Source: Kingella_B sp963529665 (lineage in GTDB: Bacteria > Pseudomonadota > Gammaproteobacteria > Burkholderiales > Neisseriaceae). Taken from it: 64,000 bases of DNA. Shown here piece by piece: positions 8,997-16,904 of the stretch. How positions within the stretch are numbered: position 1 is the first letter of the stretch; each line of letters begins with the position of its first letter. A program made the translations under genes and the position numbers. The notes below the pieces were generated by a model, which was not told the origin of the DNA, made no database searches, and saw only the letters and a program-made list of their open reading frames with translations. The stretch is from NCBI GenBank assembly GCA_963529665.1, contig CAUSAG010000009.1, forward strand, positions 14,371 through 78,370, read 5' to 3'.

Positions 8997-9036
8997 CAAC
9001 GGCTAATACAGCCGCAGCAAGTTTTTTTCTGCCCGT
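8997..9036 (-). pseudogene. Relic of an efflux outer-membrane gene 3' end
   Basis: On the minus strand this reads N-L-L-R-L-Y followed by a stop, matching the NLLRLYQTLGG end of the intact NodT-type gene at 9403-10851. Nucleotide similarity to that gene's last 40 bases is roughly three quarters by eye. Probably a decayed duplication remnant. Confidence 0.35.
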
Positions 9037-9116
9037 TTCGCCTGTTTTCAGGCTGCCCTATTGGTAAACAAAAGTGAGCGGGTAAACAAGATTCCGCGCA
9101 AGCTGATGATGCAAGC

Positions 9117-9161
9117 AAAGGCAGCCTGAAAACGCACTAAGCAAGTTTCAGGCTGCCTTTT
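9117..9161. terminator. DUS inverted pair
   Basis: AAAGGCAGCCTGAAAA and TTTCAGGCTGCCTTTT. It lies between the two efflux-gene relics. Confidence 0.45.
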
Positions 9162-9195
9162 ATCTGTCAAGCCAAGCTGGTTTGGCTAACTGATG

Positions 9196-9236
9196 TGCAA
9201 TGCTTGATACAAGCGCAGCCAGTTTCCCTATGCGCC
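9196..9236 (-). pseudogene. Second relic of an efflux outer-membrane gene 3' end
   Basis: The minus strand reads N-W-L-R-L-Y-Q-A-L, again like NLLRLYQTL of the neighbouring efflux gene. It is followed, as is the first relic, by a DUS and a TAAACAAGATTC stretch, so the two relics look like successive decayed copies. The rest of the 8950-9400 gap holds only DUSs. Confidence 0.35.
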
Positions 9237-9337
9237 AACTCTGCCCATTTTCAGGCTGCCCTTGTTGGCGAACAAGAACGAGTTGGTAAACAAGATTCAT
9301 CCATAAACAAACGCCACCCAAACCAATCGCCTTCAAC

Positions 9338-9382
9338 AAAAAGCAGCCTGAAACGCACAACCAGCGTTTTCAGGCTGTCTTT
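9338..9382 (-). terminator. DUS-derived terminator of the efflux lipoprotein gene
   Basis: AAAAAGCAGCCTGAAA pairs with TTTCAGGCTGTCTTT 20 bases after the leftward stop. Confidence 0.6.
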
Positions 9383-9402
9383 GCCATAATGCCTACCCCC
9401 AA

Positions 9403-10851
9403 CTAATCCTGCCATCCCCCGCCCAGCGTTTGATACAGCCGCAACAAATTCTCCCCTTCCGCCAAGCGCGCCCGCAACAAGGCTTCTTGCGCTTGGCTGG
9501 CGTTGATTTCGGCGGTGAGCGCTTGGTCTAGCGTCAATTTGCCCAGCTCAAACAAGCGGCGCGATTGGCTGGCTTGACGCTGGCTTTGCGCGGCGGCATC
9601 GGCGGCGCGGGCGCGTTGGTCAAACAAGCCGCGTTGCAAATGGTAGCTGCTGTCCACTTCCGCCAGCGCGGTGAGCAGCGTGTTGTCGTATTGCGCGGCG
9701 GCGGCTTTCACCCGTGCATCGGCGGCGGCGATGTTGGCTTTGATGCGCCCTGCGGTGAACAGCGGCACGGTTACGCCTGCGCTCAGCAGCCCGCCCGTGC
9801 TTTTGGCGATGGACGACAAATTGCTGTCCAAGCCGATGCGCCCGTTGCTCCACGCAAATTGGATGTCAAAGCGCGGCAGCCTGTCCATCTTGGCGCTGGC
9901 GAGCTTGGCGGCGGCGGCGCGGGCTTGGCGTTCGGCAGCGCGCACATCGGGGCGGCGCGTGAGCACGTTTAACGGCGTTGCCCCTTGCGGCGGCGCAGGC
10001 AAATTTGCCAACACGTTTGCCGCGCTTTCAGGCAGCCTGAAACCCTGCGGCACTTGCCCCGTGAGCACCGCAATGCTGCGAACGTGCGCGGCGCGTTGCG
10101 CGTCTAGCGTGGCGGCTTCGGCTTGCGCGGCGGCAAGTTGCGCTTCCACTTGGCGCACTTCATACGCGCTCACATGCCCCGCCTTAAACCGCGCCTGCAC
10201 ATAGCGCAACAGGTTTTTCAGGCTGCCTTCGCGCTGCGCCGCCTGCGCTTGCCGCGCTTCTAACGCCCGCGCGTTCAAATAATGCTGCGCCGTTTCCGCC
10301 GCCAACATCAGTTGCGCGCCGTGCCAACGCTCCGCCTCGCCCAACGCCACTTGTCGCGCCGCTTCGGCATCGCTTTTCTTTTGCCCAAAAATATCGGGCG
10401 ACCACGATGCAGACAACGCCGCGCGGCGCAGGTTCACATTGTCAAACTCCGCCTGCCCCAGCTGCGGGTTGATGCCGCCCGCCGCTTGGCGCGCCCCATC
10501 GGGCAGCGGATTATCCTGTTTGCCCGTGGCATATAAATTCGCCCCTGCGCCAATTTGCGGACGGCGGACGGCATCCGCCAAATCCGCCTGCGCTTGCGCC
10601 GCCTGCATCGTGGCTTGCGCCGCCGCCAGATTGCGGTTTTCGCGCAAGGTTTGTTCCACCAAATCGCGCAGCACAGGGTCTTGCCATGTTGTCCACCAGC
10701 GCGAAAGGTTGTTTTCAGGCTGCCCATTGGGCGCGCCCGCTTGCTCAAATGACGGCGGCACCGCCACGCGGCTGGGTACATCGGTGTTTACCGCGCAGGC
10801 GGCAAGCGCAAGCGGGATGATGAGGGCGAGGAGTTTGGTTGGGGTGTGCAT
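9403..10851 (-). CDS. NodT-family efflux outer-membrane lipoprotein (TolC-like)
   Basis: 482 residues with a lipoprotein signal ending LALAAC (Cys19). It has two outer-membrane-efflux-protein (PF02321) repeats of long Ala/Gln-rich helices, as in OprM/MtrE/NodT: LAAAQATMQAAQAQADLADA near residue 85 and RVKAAAAQYDNTLLTALAEV near 380. It forms the trimeric outer-membrane duct for RND or ABC efflux systems. No pump or membrane-fusion gene is adjacent, so partners must be elsewhere. An embedded DUS encodes NGQPENN near residue 45. Two 3'-end relics lie downstream. Confidence 0.88.
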   Translation of the reverse strand: MHTPTKLLALIIPLALAACAVNTDVPSRVAVPPSFEQAGAPNGQPENNLSRWWTTWQDPVLRDLVEQTLRENRNLAAAQATMQAAQAQADLADAVRRPQIGAGANLYATGKQDNPLPDGARQAAGGINPQLGQAEFDNVNLRRAALSASWSPDIFGQKKSDAEAARQVALGEAERWHGAQLMLAAETAQHYLNARALEARQAQAAQREGSLKNLLRYVQARFKAGHVSAYEVRQVEAQLAAAQAEAATLDAQRAAHVRSIAVLTGQVPQGFRLPESAANVLANLPAPPQGATPLNVLTRRPDVRAAERQARAAAAKLASAKMDRLPRFDIQFAWSNGRIGLDSNLSSIAKSTGGLLSAGVTVPLFTAGRIKANIAAADARVKAAAAQYDNTLLTALAEVDSSYHLQRGLFDQRARAADAAAQSQRQASQSRRLFELGKLTLDQALTAEINASQAQEALLRARLAEGENLLRLYQTLGGGWQD

Positions 10852-10913
10852 GATTTTTGCCTTTTGGGTTGCGAGATTGAATAAAGGGGTTTCAGGCTGC
10901 CTGAAACGTGGAT

Positions 10914-11192
10914 TTAACGCCTGCGGTTAAGCCGAGACTGGCAGATAAAATGAAAGCTCACTTTGGCAAGCGCGTAAAACGTTGCCCACATCGCCGCCAT
11001 GCGCCACAGCAGCCACCAAGCGGTCGGCGCAAACCAGAATACGGCGATTGCCGCGCCGTAAGATACTGCCAACAGCAACGCGCGAGCGGCAACATAAGCC
11101 CAAATTTTGTCGCGGCTGTCTTCATACAAGCCGATAAATACGCCGAATGTGCTGGCGAATAGGATAAACAGGGCGATTAGTGTGGTCATCAT
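10914..11192 (-). CDS. Small predicted membrane protein
   Basis: 92 residues if started at the ATG ending at 11192. It has two or three hydrophobic segments (MMTTLIALFILFASTFGVFIG, then LLLAVSYGAAIAVFWF and a WWLLW-rich stretch) and a basic tail. An alternative start at 11240 would add a segment encoded by a DUS (VVFRLPL) and is less likely. It is divergent from the PARG-like gene and upstream of the efflux lipoprotein on the same strand. Family not recognised. Confidence 0.55.
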   Translation of the reverse strand: MMTTLIALFILFASTFGVFIGLYEDSRDKIWAYVAARALLLAVSYGAAIAVFWFAPTAWWLLWRMAAMWATFYALAKVSFHFICQSRLNRRR

Positions 11193-11262
11193 CAAAGGCA
11201 GCCTGAAAACAACGAACCGAGTAAAATTAAAACCATTCATTCACATCTACAAGGACATCCCC

Positions 11263-12108
11263 ATGAACACCAAAACCCTCGCCCAACAAGCCCTGCGCAT
11301 CAGCCAAACAGGCAAGCTCCCCTTGCCCGATGGCGGCTGCTTGGATTTTTCCGTCGAGCAACAAGCCGCGCAACGCCACACCGTGCTATACCGCCCCAGC
11401 GAGCTAGCCCATTGGCGCGAAACCCTAAGGCAGCCTGAAACGGAACGAAACCACCGCGCCACGCAAATCAGCGTAACCCCCGAAAGCACCCAGCAAGCCG
11501 CCTATCGCTTGATGGTAAAAGAAGGCGTGGGCGATGTGGTGCTGCTCAACTTTGCCTCCGCCAAAAACGCAGGTGGCGGCTTTTTAAACGGCGCAAAAGC
11601 GCAGGAAGAAGACCTGTGCCGCAGCTCGGGGCTGTATCTGTGCCAACTGGAACAGCCCGATTACTACGCCGCCAACCGCGCCGAAAAATCCATGCTCTAC
11701 ACCGACCACATCATCTATTCGCCGCGCGTGCCGTTTTTTCGCGTGTCGGGCGATGGGCTGCTGAACGAATGCTTTTATCCTTCGGTGATTACCGCGCCTG
11801 CGCCCAATGCGGGCGTGTTTTTGCAGCGCGAGCCGCACGGCGCGGCGGCGTTGGCAGCGGCTTTGCAGCGGCGGGCGGATTATGTTTTAGCCGTTGCCAA
11901 GCACCAAGCGCAGAAAAATCTGGTGCTGGGCGCATGGGGCTGCGGCGTGTTCTGCAATCCGCCCGAGCAGGTTGCCGCCGCCTTCGCGCAAAGCCTGCGG
12001 CAGCCTGAATTTGCCGACTGCTTTGAGCGCATCGTGTTCGCCGTTTACGACCGCAGTCCGGGTAAAGCCGTGTTCAAAGCGTTTGCCGCGCAGTTTCAGG
12101 CTGCCTGA
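11263..12108 (+). CDS. Microbial PARG-like ADP-ribose glycohydrolase (TIGR02452 family)
   Basis: 281 residues. The poly(ADP-ribose) glycohydrolase signature is clear: NAGGGFLNGAKAQEEDLCRSS, with the GGG loop at 104-106 and catalytic QEE at 114-116 (Glu115/Glu116). The family (PF10021) removes ADP-ribose from modified macromolecules. AAGGA at 11251 supports the ATG at 11263; the open frame upstream reads through a DUS and is unlikely to be coding. No ADP-ribosyltransferase gene lies nearby, so the target is unknown. The end of the gene abuts the convergent HxlR gene by 5 bases and contains a DUS. Confidence 0.85.
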   Translation: MNTKTLAQQALRISQTGKLPLPDGGCLDFSVEQQAAQRHTVLYRPSELAHWRETLRQPETERNHRATQISVTPESTQQAAYRLMVKEGVGDVVLLNFASAKNAGGGFLNGAKAQEEDLCRSSGLYLCQLEQPDYYAANRAEKSMLYTDHIIYSPRVPFFRVSGDGLLNECFYPSVITAPAPNAGVFLQREPHGAAALAAALQRRADYVLAVAKHQAQKNLVLGAWGCGVFCNPPEQVAAAFAQSLRQPEFADCFERIVFAVYDRSPGKAVFKAFAAQFQAA

Positions 12109-12113
12109 CAATT

Positions 12114-12485
12114 TTAGTTTGCCTGAAAGCACCCGCCATCCAGCGCCAGCGCATTGCCCCAAGCGGTAACCGCCTGCAACACGGGAATCGCCGTGCGCCC
12201 CAATTCGGTGAGCGCGTATTCGGTTTTCAGCGGCGGTTTGGTGCCGTATTGCGTGCGCGAAACCAGCCCGTCCCGCTCCAATTCTTTCAGCTGGCGGCTC
12301 AACACCGCCTCGGTGGCAAACACCAGATGCGCGTGCAATTCGCCAAAGCGTTTTGCCCCGTCTTGCAGGTGATACAGCACCACCGCCTTCCATTTGCCGC
12401 CGATTAAATCCATCGCCAGGCTCACCGTGCAAGCATAGCGTTTGCCGTTTGCTTCTAAGCACTCAGCTGTGCATTCCGTTTTCAT
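12114..12485 (-). CDS. HxlR-family transcriptional regulator
   Basis: 123-residue winged-helix protein. The HxlR core starts at C-T-V-S-L-A-M-D-L-I-G-G-KWKAVVLYHL, then RFGELHAHL, LSRQLKELERDGLVSR and YALTELG. Cys residues near the N-terminus (Cys5, Cys9, Cys19) could sense electrophiles, as in related quinone or aldehyde sensors; that is inference. It is divergent from the flavodoxin-like oxidoreductase at 12571, its probable target, with an 85-base shared promoter region. Confidence 0.88.
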   Translation of the reverse strand: MKTECTAECLEANGKRYACTVSLAMDLIGGKWKAVVLYHLQDGAKRFGELHAHLVFATEAVLSRQLKELERDGLVSRTQYGTKPPLKTEYALTELGRTAIPVLQAVTAWGNALALDGGCFQAN

Positions 12486-12570
12486 TTTTTTTGCACCTAT
12501 TCAAAAGGATAGCTCTTGCCTTTGCCGTTTTGCGCCGCCACAATCCGCGTTTTTCTAGCAAGGAGCAAAC

Positions 12571-13119
12571 ATGGCACTCATCATTCTCGCCCACCCCAAC
12601 TACGCCCAATCCGTTGCCAACCGAGCCGTTATCAACAGCTTGCAAGGCAGCGGCTTGGATTTGGAAATCCGCCCCATCGCCGAGCTGTATCCCGATTTTC
12701 AAATTGATGTCGCCGCCGAGCAGCAAGCCCTGCTGCGCCATCAAACCATCGTGTTCCAATATCCGTTTTATTGGTACAACATGCCCGCCATTTTGAAGCA
12801 ATGGTTTGACTGCGTGTTCACCTACGGCTTTGCCTATGGCAGCGCGGGCAGCCGGCTCAAAGGCAAAAATTTTGTCGCCAGCTTTACCGTGGGCGCGCCC
12901 GAGCGCGAATACCACACGCTGGGCGAGCATCATTTCCCCGTGGCGGAATTTTGCAAAAACCTTGCCCAAACCGCGTATTACGCGCAGATGAATTTTATGC
13001 CGCCGTTTTGGTTTCACGGCACATCGCCCGCGTTATACAGCGCCGACGAAATCCAAGCCAAAGCGCGCGGGCAGGCGGCGCAACTGGCGGCGAAGTTGCA
13101 AGCCTTGGAAGCGGCGTAA
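12571..13119 (+). CDS. NAD(P)H oxidoreductase, KefF/KefG/MdaB-like flavoprotein
   Basis: 182-residue flavodoxin-fold enzyme: IILAHPNYAQSVANRAV at the N-terminus (FMN phosphate loop), IVFQYPFYWYNMPAILKQWF (about residues 66-85, the hallmark of this family), and TVGAPEREYHTLG near 108. It probably reduces quinones in two-electron steps. It starts behind AGCAAGGAGC as ribosome binding site and is divergent from an HxlR regulator. Confidence 0.87.
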   Translation: MALIILAHPNYAQSVANRAVINSLQGSGLDLEIRPIAELYPDFQIDVAAEQQALLRHQTIVFQYPFYWYNMPAILKQWFDCVFTYGFAYGSAGSRLKGKNFVASFTVGAPEREYHTLGEHHFPVAEFCKNLAQTAYYAQMNFMPPFWFHGTSPALYSADEIQAKARGQAAQLAAKLQALEAA

Positions 13120-13178
13120 AGGCAGCCTGAAAACGGGTTTATGCCGGTTTGATTGCCGCCTGCGGTTTTCAGGCTGCC
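13118..13178 (+). terminator. DUS inverted pair after oxidoreductase
   Basis: AAAGGCAGCCTGAAAAC overlaps the stop codon TAA and pairs with GTTTTCAGGCTGCC across a 30-base loop. Confidence 0.5.
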
Positions 13179-13276
13179 TATTGTTTCTTTGTGGGCAATA
13201 CTGCTTCGTTTTTTGGCTATTTATTTGCATCATCCGAAAAAATACAATGCCGCCACATTTAACTTACTCGTGGTTT

Positions 13277-13360
13277 CCATTCAGCCTTAGACAAGGCGGC
13301 GAGCCGCAGATAGTACAAGTAGTACAGCAAGGCGAGCCAACGCCGTATAAGGCTGAATGG
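13277..13360. repeat. Correia-related miniature element (variant ends)
   Basis: 84 bases bounded by 13-base inverted ends CCATTCAGCCTTA / TAAGGCTGAATGG. Read on the minus strand, the core (TACGGCGTTGG, then GTACTACTTGTAC, then GCCGCCTTGTCT) matches the core of the two Correia-like elements at 31987 and 37851. It sits 25 bases before the next start codon. Neisserial Correia elements have related cores, but these ends differ. Confidence 0.65.
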
Positions 13361-13385
13361 GGACGACGACAACGGAGCAAACAGC

Positions 13386-14072
13386 ATGAACACCGCCTTA
13401 TTCCTCGGGCACGGCAGCCCGATGAACGTGTTGCGAGACAACGCCTACAACCGCGTCTTCCGCCAAGTGGGCGACAGCCTGCCCGCGCCTCGCGCCATTT
13501 TGTGCGTGTCTGCGCACGGCTACGGCAACGGCACTTGGGTGGGCAGCAGTCCGCGCCCCGAGCTGGCGGAGGAAGTGTGCCGCCTGTTGCCCCACGCCCA
13601 GCTAGATCCCAATATGGAGCTAGACCACGGCGTGTGGACGGTGCTCAAACCGATGTTCCCCGATGCCGATATCCCCGTTGTGCCGTTCAGTTTGGACGCA
13701 TCGCTCAGCAGCGTGGAACACTTTGAACAAGCCAAACGCCTGAGCCCGCTGCGCGAACAAGGCGTGCTGATTGTGGGCAGCGGCAACATCGTGCACAACC
13801 TGCAAGCGTTCCGCTCCGACGCGCCGCCGTATAGCTGGGCGCAGGATTTCAGGCTGCATATCAACGCCGCGCTGCAACAGGGCGAGTTTGACCGCATTGC
13901 CGATTATCTGAACCAATGGGGTGAAGCCGCGCGGCTGTCTGCGCCCACGCCCGAGCATTTTTTGCCGCTGCTGTATGCGCTGGCGCAGCACGATGACGGG
14001 CAAGCGGTGGAGCTGTTTAACGATGAAATCGTGGGCGGCGCATTGAGCATGACTTCCGTGCGCGTGAATTAG
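13386..14072 (+). CDS. DODA-type extradiol dioxygenase family protein (YgiD-like), shortened
   Basis: 228 residues. Starts ALFLGHGSPMN; also has VSAH (near residue 42), ELDHGVWTVL, GSGNIVHNL and the C-terminal PTPEHFLPLLY, all typical of the 4,5-DOPA dioxygenase/YgiD family. E. coli YgiD as I recall it is about 262 residues and has a TIHDFGGFP loop between the SAH and DHG motifs. That loop, about 28 residues, is absent here, and the usual SAHW is SAHG. Fold and some metal ligands appear retained, but activity is uncertain. GGAG at 13374 is the ribosome binding site. Confidence 0.8.
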   Translation: MNTALFLGHGSPMNVLRDNAYNRVFRQVGDSLPAPRAILCVSAHGYGNGTWVGSSPRPELAEEVCRLLPHAQLDPNMELDHGVWTVLKPMFPDADIPVVPFSLDASLSSVEHFEQAKRLSPLREQGVLIVGSGNIVHNLQAFRSDAPPYSWAQDFRLHINAALQQGEFDRIADYLNQWGEAARLSAPTPEHFLPLLYALAQHDDGQAVELFNDEIVGGALSMTSVRVN

Positions 14073-14183
14073 GCGCGGCGGCAAAGCGAAATGCGGCGAA
14101 GCAAAATGCAACAGCCCGCATCAGCCAAAGGGCGTATTTTTCAATGCGCCCTTTTTTGCGCCGCGCGGTTTGATTTCAGATTG

Positions 14184-14222
14184 AGGCAGCCTGAAAACGG
14201 GAGGGTATCGTTTCAGGCTGCC
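14184..14222. terminator. DUS inverted pair between convergent genes
   Basis: AGGCAGCCTGAAA pairs with its complement between the dioxygenase gene and the leftward permease genes. It can serve either strand. Confidence 0.55.
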
Positions 14223-14244
14223 GCACAACGCGCGTTTACCCGCC

Positions 14245-15372
14245 TTAGCCTTGTTTTTCCAACATCTTGCGAAACCGCACCAGCGCCAGCCCCAAAAACA
14301 CCACCCCCGCCACCGACAGCGCAACGAGCTGCACCCACACCGTTTCCAGCCCCGCGCCGCGAAACATCACCGATTGCGCAAAGTAAGCAAACTGCGTACT
14401 GGGCCAATATTCGCTTACCCGCTGCGCCATTTCGGGCATATTGGCGCGCGGCGAAGTGCTGCCTGAAAACATCATGAACACGATGTAAGTGGGCACCATC
14501 AGCAGGCTGTATTGCGGCATGGTGGGCGCAAGCGTGGCGAGCATCACCGACAGCGAAGCCACCGAAAACATAAACAACACCACGCCCAGCGCATACAGCC
14601 CAAACGACCCCACCAATTCCGCGCCCACCGCGCCGCCCACCACAAACTTCATGCTCAACACCGCCGCCGCGCTCACCACCAAGCCGTTTGCCAAAATTTT
14701 AGAAGCTACGATTTCGGTGGCGGTTACCGGCATCACCAGCAAATGCTCCATCGTGCCGCGTTCGCGCTCCCGAATCACCGCCGCGCCCACCAACACCAGC
14801 GTAATCAACATAATATTGTTGCCCGCTATCGCCGCGCCCATAAACCAACTGCTTTGGTTGTTCGGGTTGTATTGCAGGTTCACCGCCGCGCGCACGGGCA
14901 TCGCTTGGCTGATTTGTTGCTTCACGCCCATAAATTCTTGGATTTCGCGGCTGAAAATCTGCGCAATATAGCTCGAGCCCACGCCCGCTTGCGTCATCGC
15001 CGTGGCATCCACCAAAAGCTGCGCTTCGGGCGCGCGCCCGGCCAACACGTCGCGCTGGAAGTTCGGCGGGAATTCCAACACAAAGGTGAGCTGGCTTTTG
15101 TCCAGCAATTCATGCGTGTCTTGCGGGTTGATGTAAACGGGCTTGGCAAACTGCGGCGGCAGCAGCGCGGCAACAATTTGGCGCGTGAGCGGGCTGCGGT
15201 CGTAGTCCACGATGCCGATGTTGGCGTTTCTCACATCGGATGTGGCGTTGGTGGCGGTGTTGTACACCATCGTACTGAACATCATCACGATGAAAATCAC
15301 CAAAATCGTGTCGCTCAACAGGCTGCGTAGTTCTTTAGACGATAGGGCGAGAATGTTTTTTAGGGTACGCAT
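14245..15372 (-). CDS. ABC-2 type transporter permease (YhhJ-like)
   Basis: 375 residues: one N-terminal membrane segment (ILVIFIVMMFSTMVYNTAT), a periplasmic domain to about residue 170, then five membrane segments including NNIMLITLVLVGAAVIRERERGTMEHLLVMPVTATE. That RERERGTMEHLLV stretch is diagnostic of ABC-2 permeases of the YhhJ/YbhR class (drug or cell-envelope export). Second gene of a two-permease unit with the next gene, 58 bases apart and separated by a DUS pair. No ATPase or HlyD-type gene is adjacent. Confidence 0.87.
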   Translation of the reverse strand: MRTLKNILALSSKELRSLLSDTILVIFIVMMFSTMVYNTATNATSDVRNANIGIVDYDRSPLTRQIVAALLPPQFAKPVYINPQDTHELLDKSQLTFVLEFPPNFQRDVLAGRAPEAQLLVDATAMTQAGVGSSYIAQIFSREIQEFMGVKQQISQAMPVRAAVNLQYNPNNQSSWFMGAAIAGNNIMLITLVLVGAAVIRERERGTMEHLLVMPVTATEIVASKILANGLVVSAAAVLSMKFVVGGAVGAELVGSFGLYALGVVLFMFSVASLSVMLATLAPTMPQYSLLMVPTYIVFMMFSGSTSPRANMPEMAQRVSEYWPSTQFAYFAQSVMFRGAGLETVWVQLVALSVAGVVFLGLALVRFRKMLEKQG

Positions 15373-15430
15373 TTTAGATGCTTTCTGGGGATGAGACAGC
15401 CTGAAAAACCAGTTTCAGGCTGCCTAAGCG

Positions 15431-16567
15431 TTATTTCTCTTGCTTTTGCAAACTCAAACACGCCAGCGTTAAAAACACGGCGGCAAACATCGCCAGCATG
15501 GCGTATTCCTTGCCAAAATCCCACATATCCAAACCTTTGGTAAAACCGCCGATGGACACTCGCTGATACCACGACGCGGGAAAGCTCACACCAATCACAT
15601 ACGCGCCGCCGCTCATGGTGGAGACGGGATACATCAGGCCCGAGAAATTGGAGGCAATGGTTACGCTGCCGATGGCAGAGATGAAAAACGCCGCCGTTTG
15701 CGATTTGGTGAACGCCGAAACCAGCAGCCCGAACGCCGTTGCCGCCGCAACGTGCAGCAGCGTGCCGATAAACAGCGCCGTCAGCGAGCCTTTGAGCGGC
15801 ACGCCAAACCAAAACACAATCATCAGCGAAAGCGACACAAAATTAAACACGCCCATCGCCAAATAAGGCAGTTGCTTGCCAATCAGATACTGCGGCACGC
15901 TGGCGGGGCTGGCGTATAAATTGGCGATGGAGCCGATTTCGCGTTCGCGCACCACCGAAAGCGCGGTCATAATCGCAGGAATCATGGTCAGCACCATCAT
16001 CAACACATTGGGCACAATCGCGTTCATGCTTTTGAAGTCTTGATTGTAAAGAAAGCGCGGCACAATGGCGGCGGCTTTGGGCAAATCCATGCCGCGCGCT
16101 TTGAGCGTGTCCAAGTTATACCGCTGCACCATGCTTTGCGCGTAGGCTTGGATGTTGCTGGCGTTAAATGGAATGGTGCCGTCTATATAAAAACCGATTT
16201 CAGGCTGCCGCCCCTGTGCCAAGCTGCGCCCGAAATCGGGCGGCACATCAATCACCAGCACCACTTGGTTGCTTTTCAAGCGCGCTTCCGCTTCTTGCAG
16301 GGAATACACGGGCGGCTGCTCTTTGAAATACGGCGAGCCACGGAAATACTCAACCATGTGGCGGCTGGCTGCCGATTGGTCGCGGTCTAACACGGAAAAT
16401 TTCAGGTTCGCCACGTCAAACGAAATCGCCCAGCCCACGGCGGCGAGCATAATCGCCGGGCCGAGCGCGGCGAAAAACAGGCGGATTTTGTCGCGCAGCA
16501 ATTCTTTGGCTTCGCGGCGGGCAAAGGTGAGGACGGTAGCAAACCAGTAGGCAAGAGAATGAGACAT
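15431..16567 (-). CDS. ABC-2 type transporter permease
   Basis: 378 residues. Same architecture as its downstream partner: N-terminal membrane segment (LFFAALGPAIMLAAVGWA), periplasmic domain, then VLTMIPAIMTALSVVREREIGSIANLYASP, the ABC-2 signature. The Met at 16567 (MSHSLAYWF) is preferred to one 12 codons upstream because the extension is short and atypical. The pair probably forms a heterodimeric channel; the ATP-hydrolysing subunit is not in this window. Confidence 0.86.
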   Translation of the reverse strand: MSHSLAYWFATVLTFARREAKELLRDKIRLFFAALGPAIMLAAVGWAISFDVANLKFSVLDRDQSAASRHMVEYFRGSPYFKEQPPVYSLQEAEARLKSNQVVLVIDVPPDFGRSLAQGRQPEIGFYIDGTIPFNASNIQAYAQSMVQRYNLDTLKARGMDLPKAAAIVPRFLYNQDFKSMNAIVPNVLMMVLTMIPAIMTALSVVREREIGSIANLYASPASVPQYLIGKQLPYLAMGVFNFVSLSLMIVFWFGVPLKGSLTALFIGTLLHVAAATAFGLLVSAFTKSQTAAFFISAIGSVTIASNFSGLMYPVSTMSGGAYVIGVSFPASWYQRVSIGGFTKGLDMWDFGKEYAMLAMFAAVFLTLACLSLQKQEK

Positions 16568-16904
16568 AATGAAATGGAATGGCAAAGGCAGCCTGCGTAG
16601 CAAAGCGGAGTTGCGAAGCTAAAACGAGTTTGGTAAAGCGAAAACAATGGCAACAGGCAAAATTTTATGAAACAAAATATTGGTTTAGTCTTTTCAGGCT
16701 GCCGAATTATAGGAGCTTGCTGGATGGGTGTCCAATTTTGCTTTTCAGGCTGCCTTAGGCGTTTTGCCGATGATTTGCCAATCATTTACCCATCATTTTG
16801 TAAACAAGATGCGCTGCCACGCAAACAAATCTTTACAAAAACCGCGTTATGCCATAACATTTGCGCCGCACTTTTGCACTCAATAAACAAAGGAAAAAAG
16901 AGTC
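16568..16904. other. Divergent intergenic region
   Basis: Between the permease unit and the DUF4198 gene. It holds a partial extended-DUS repeat (CAGCCTGCGTAGCAAAGC near 16590) and DUSs at about 16695 and 16750. AAAGGAAAAAAGAGTC at 16888-16903 is the ribosome binding site of the rightward gene. Nothing else recognised. Confidence 0.4.
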
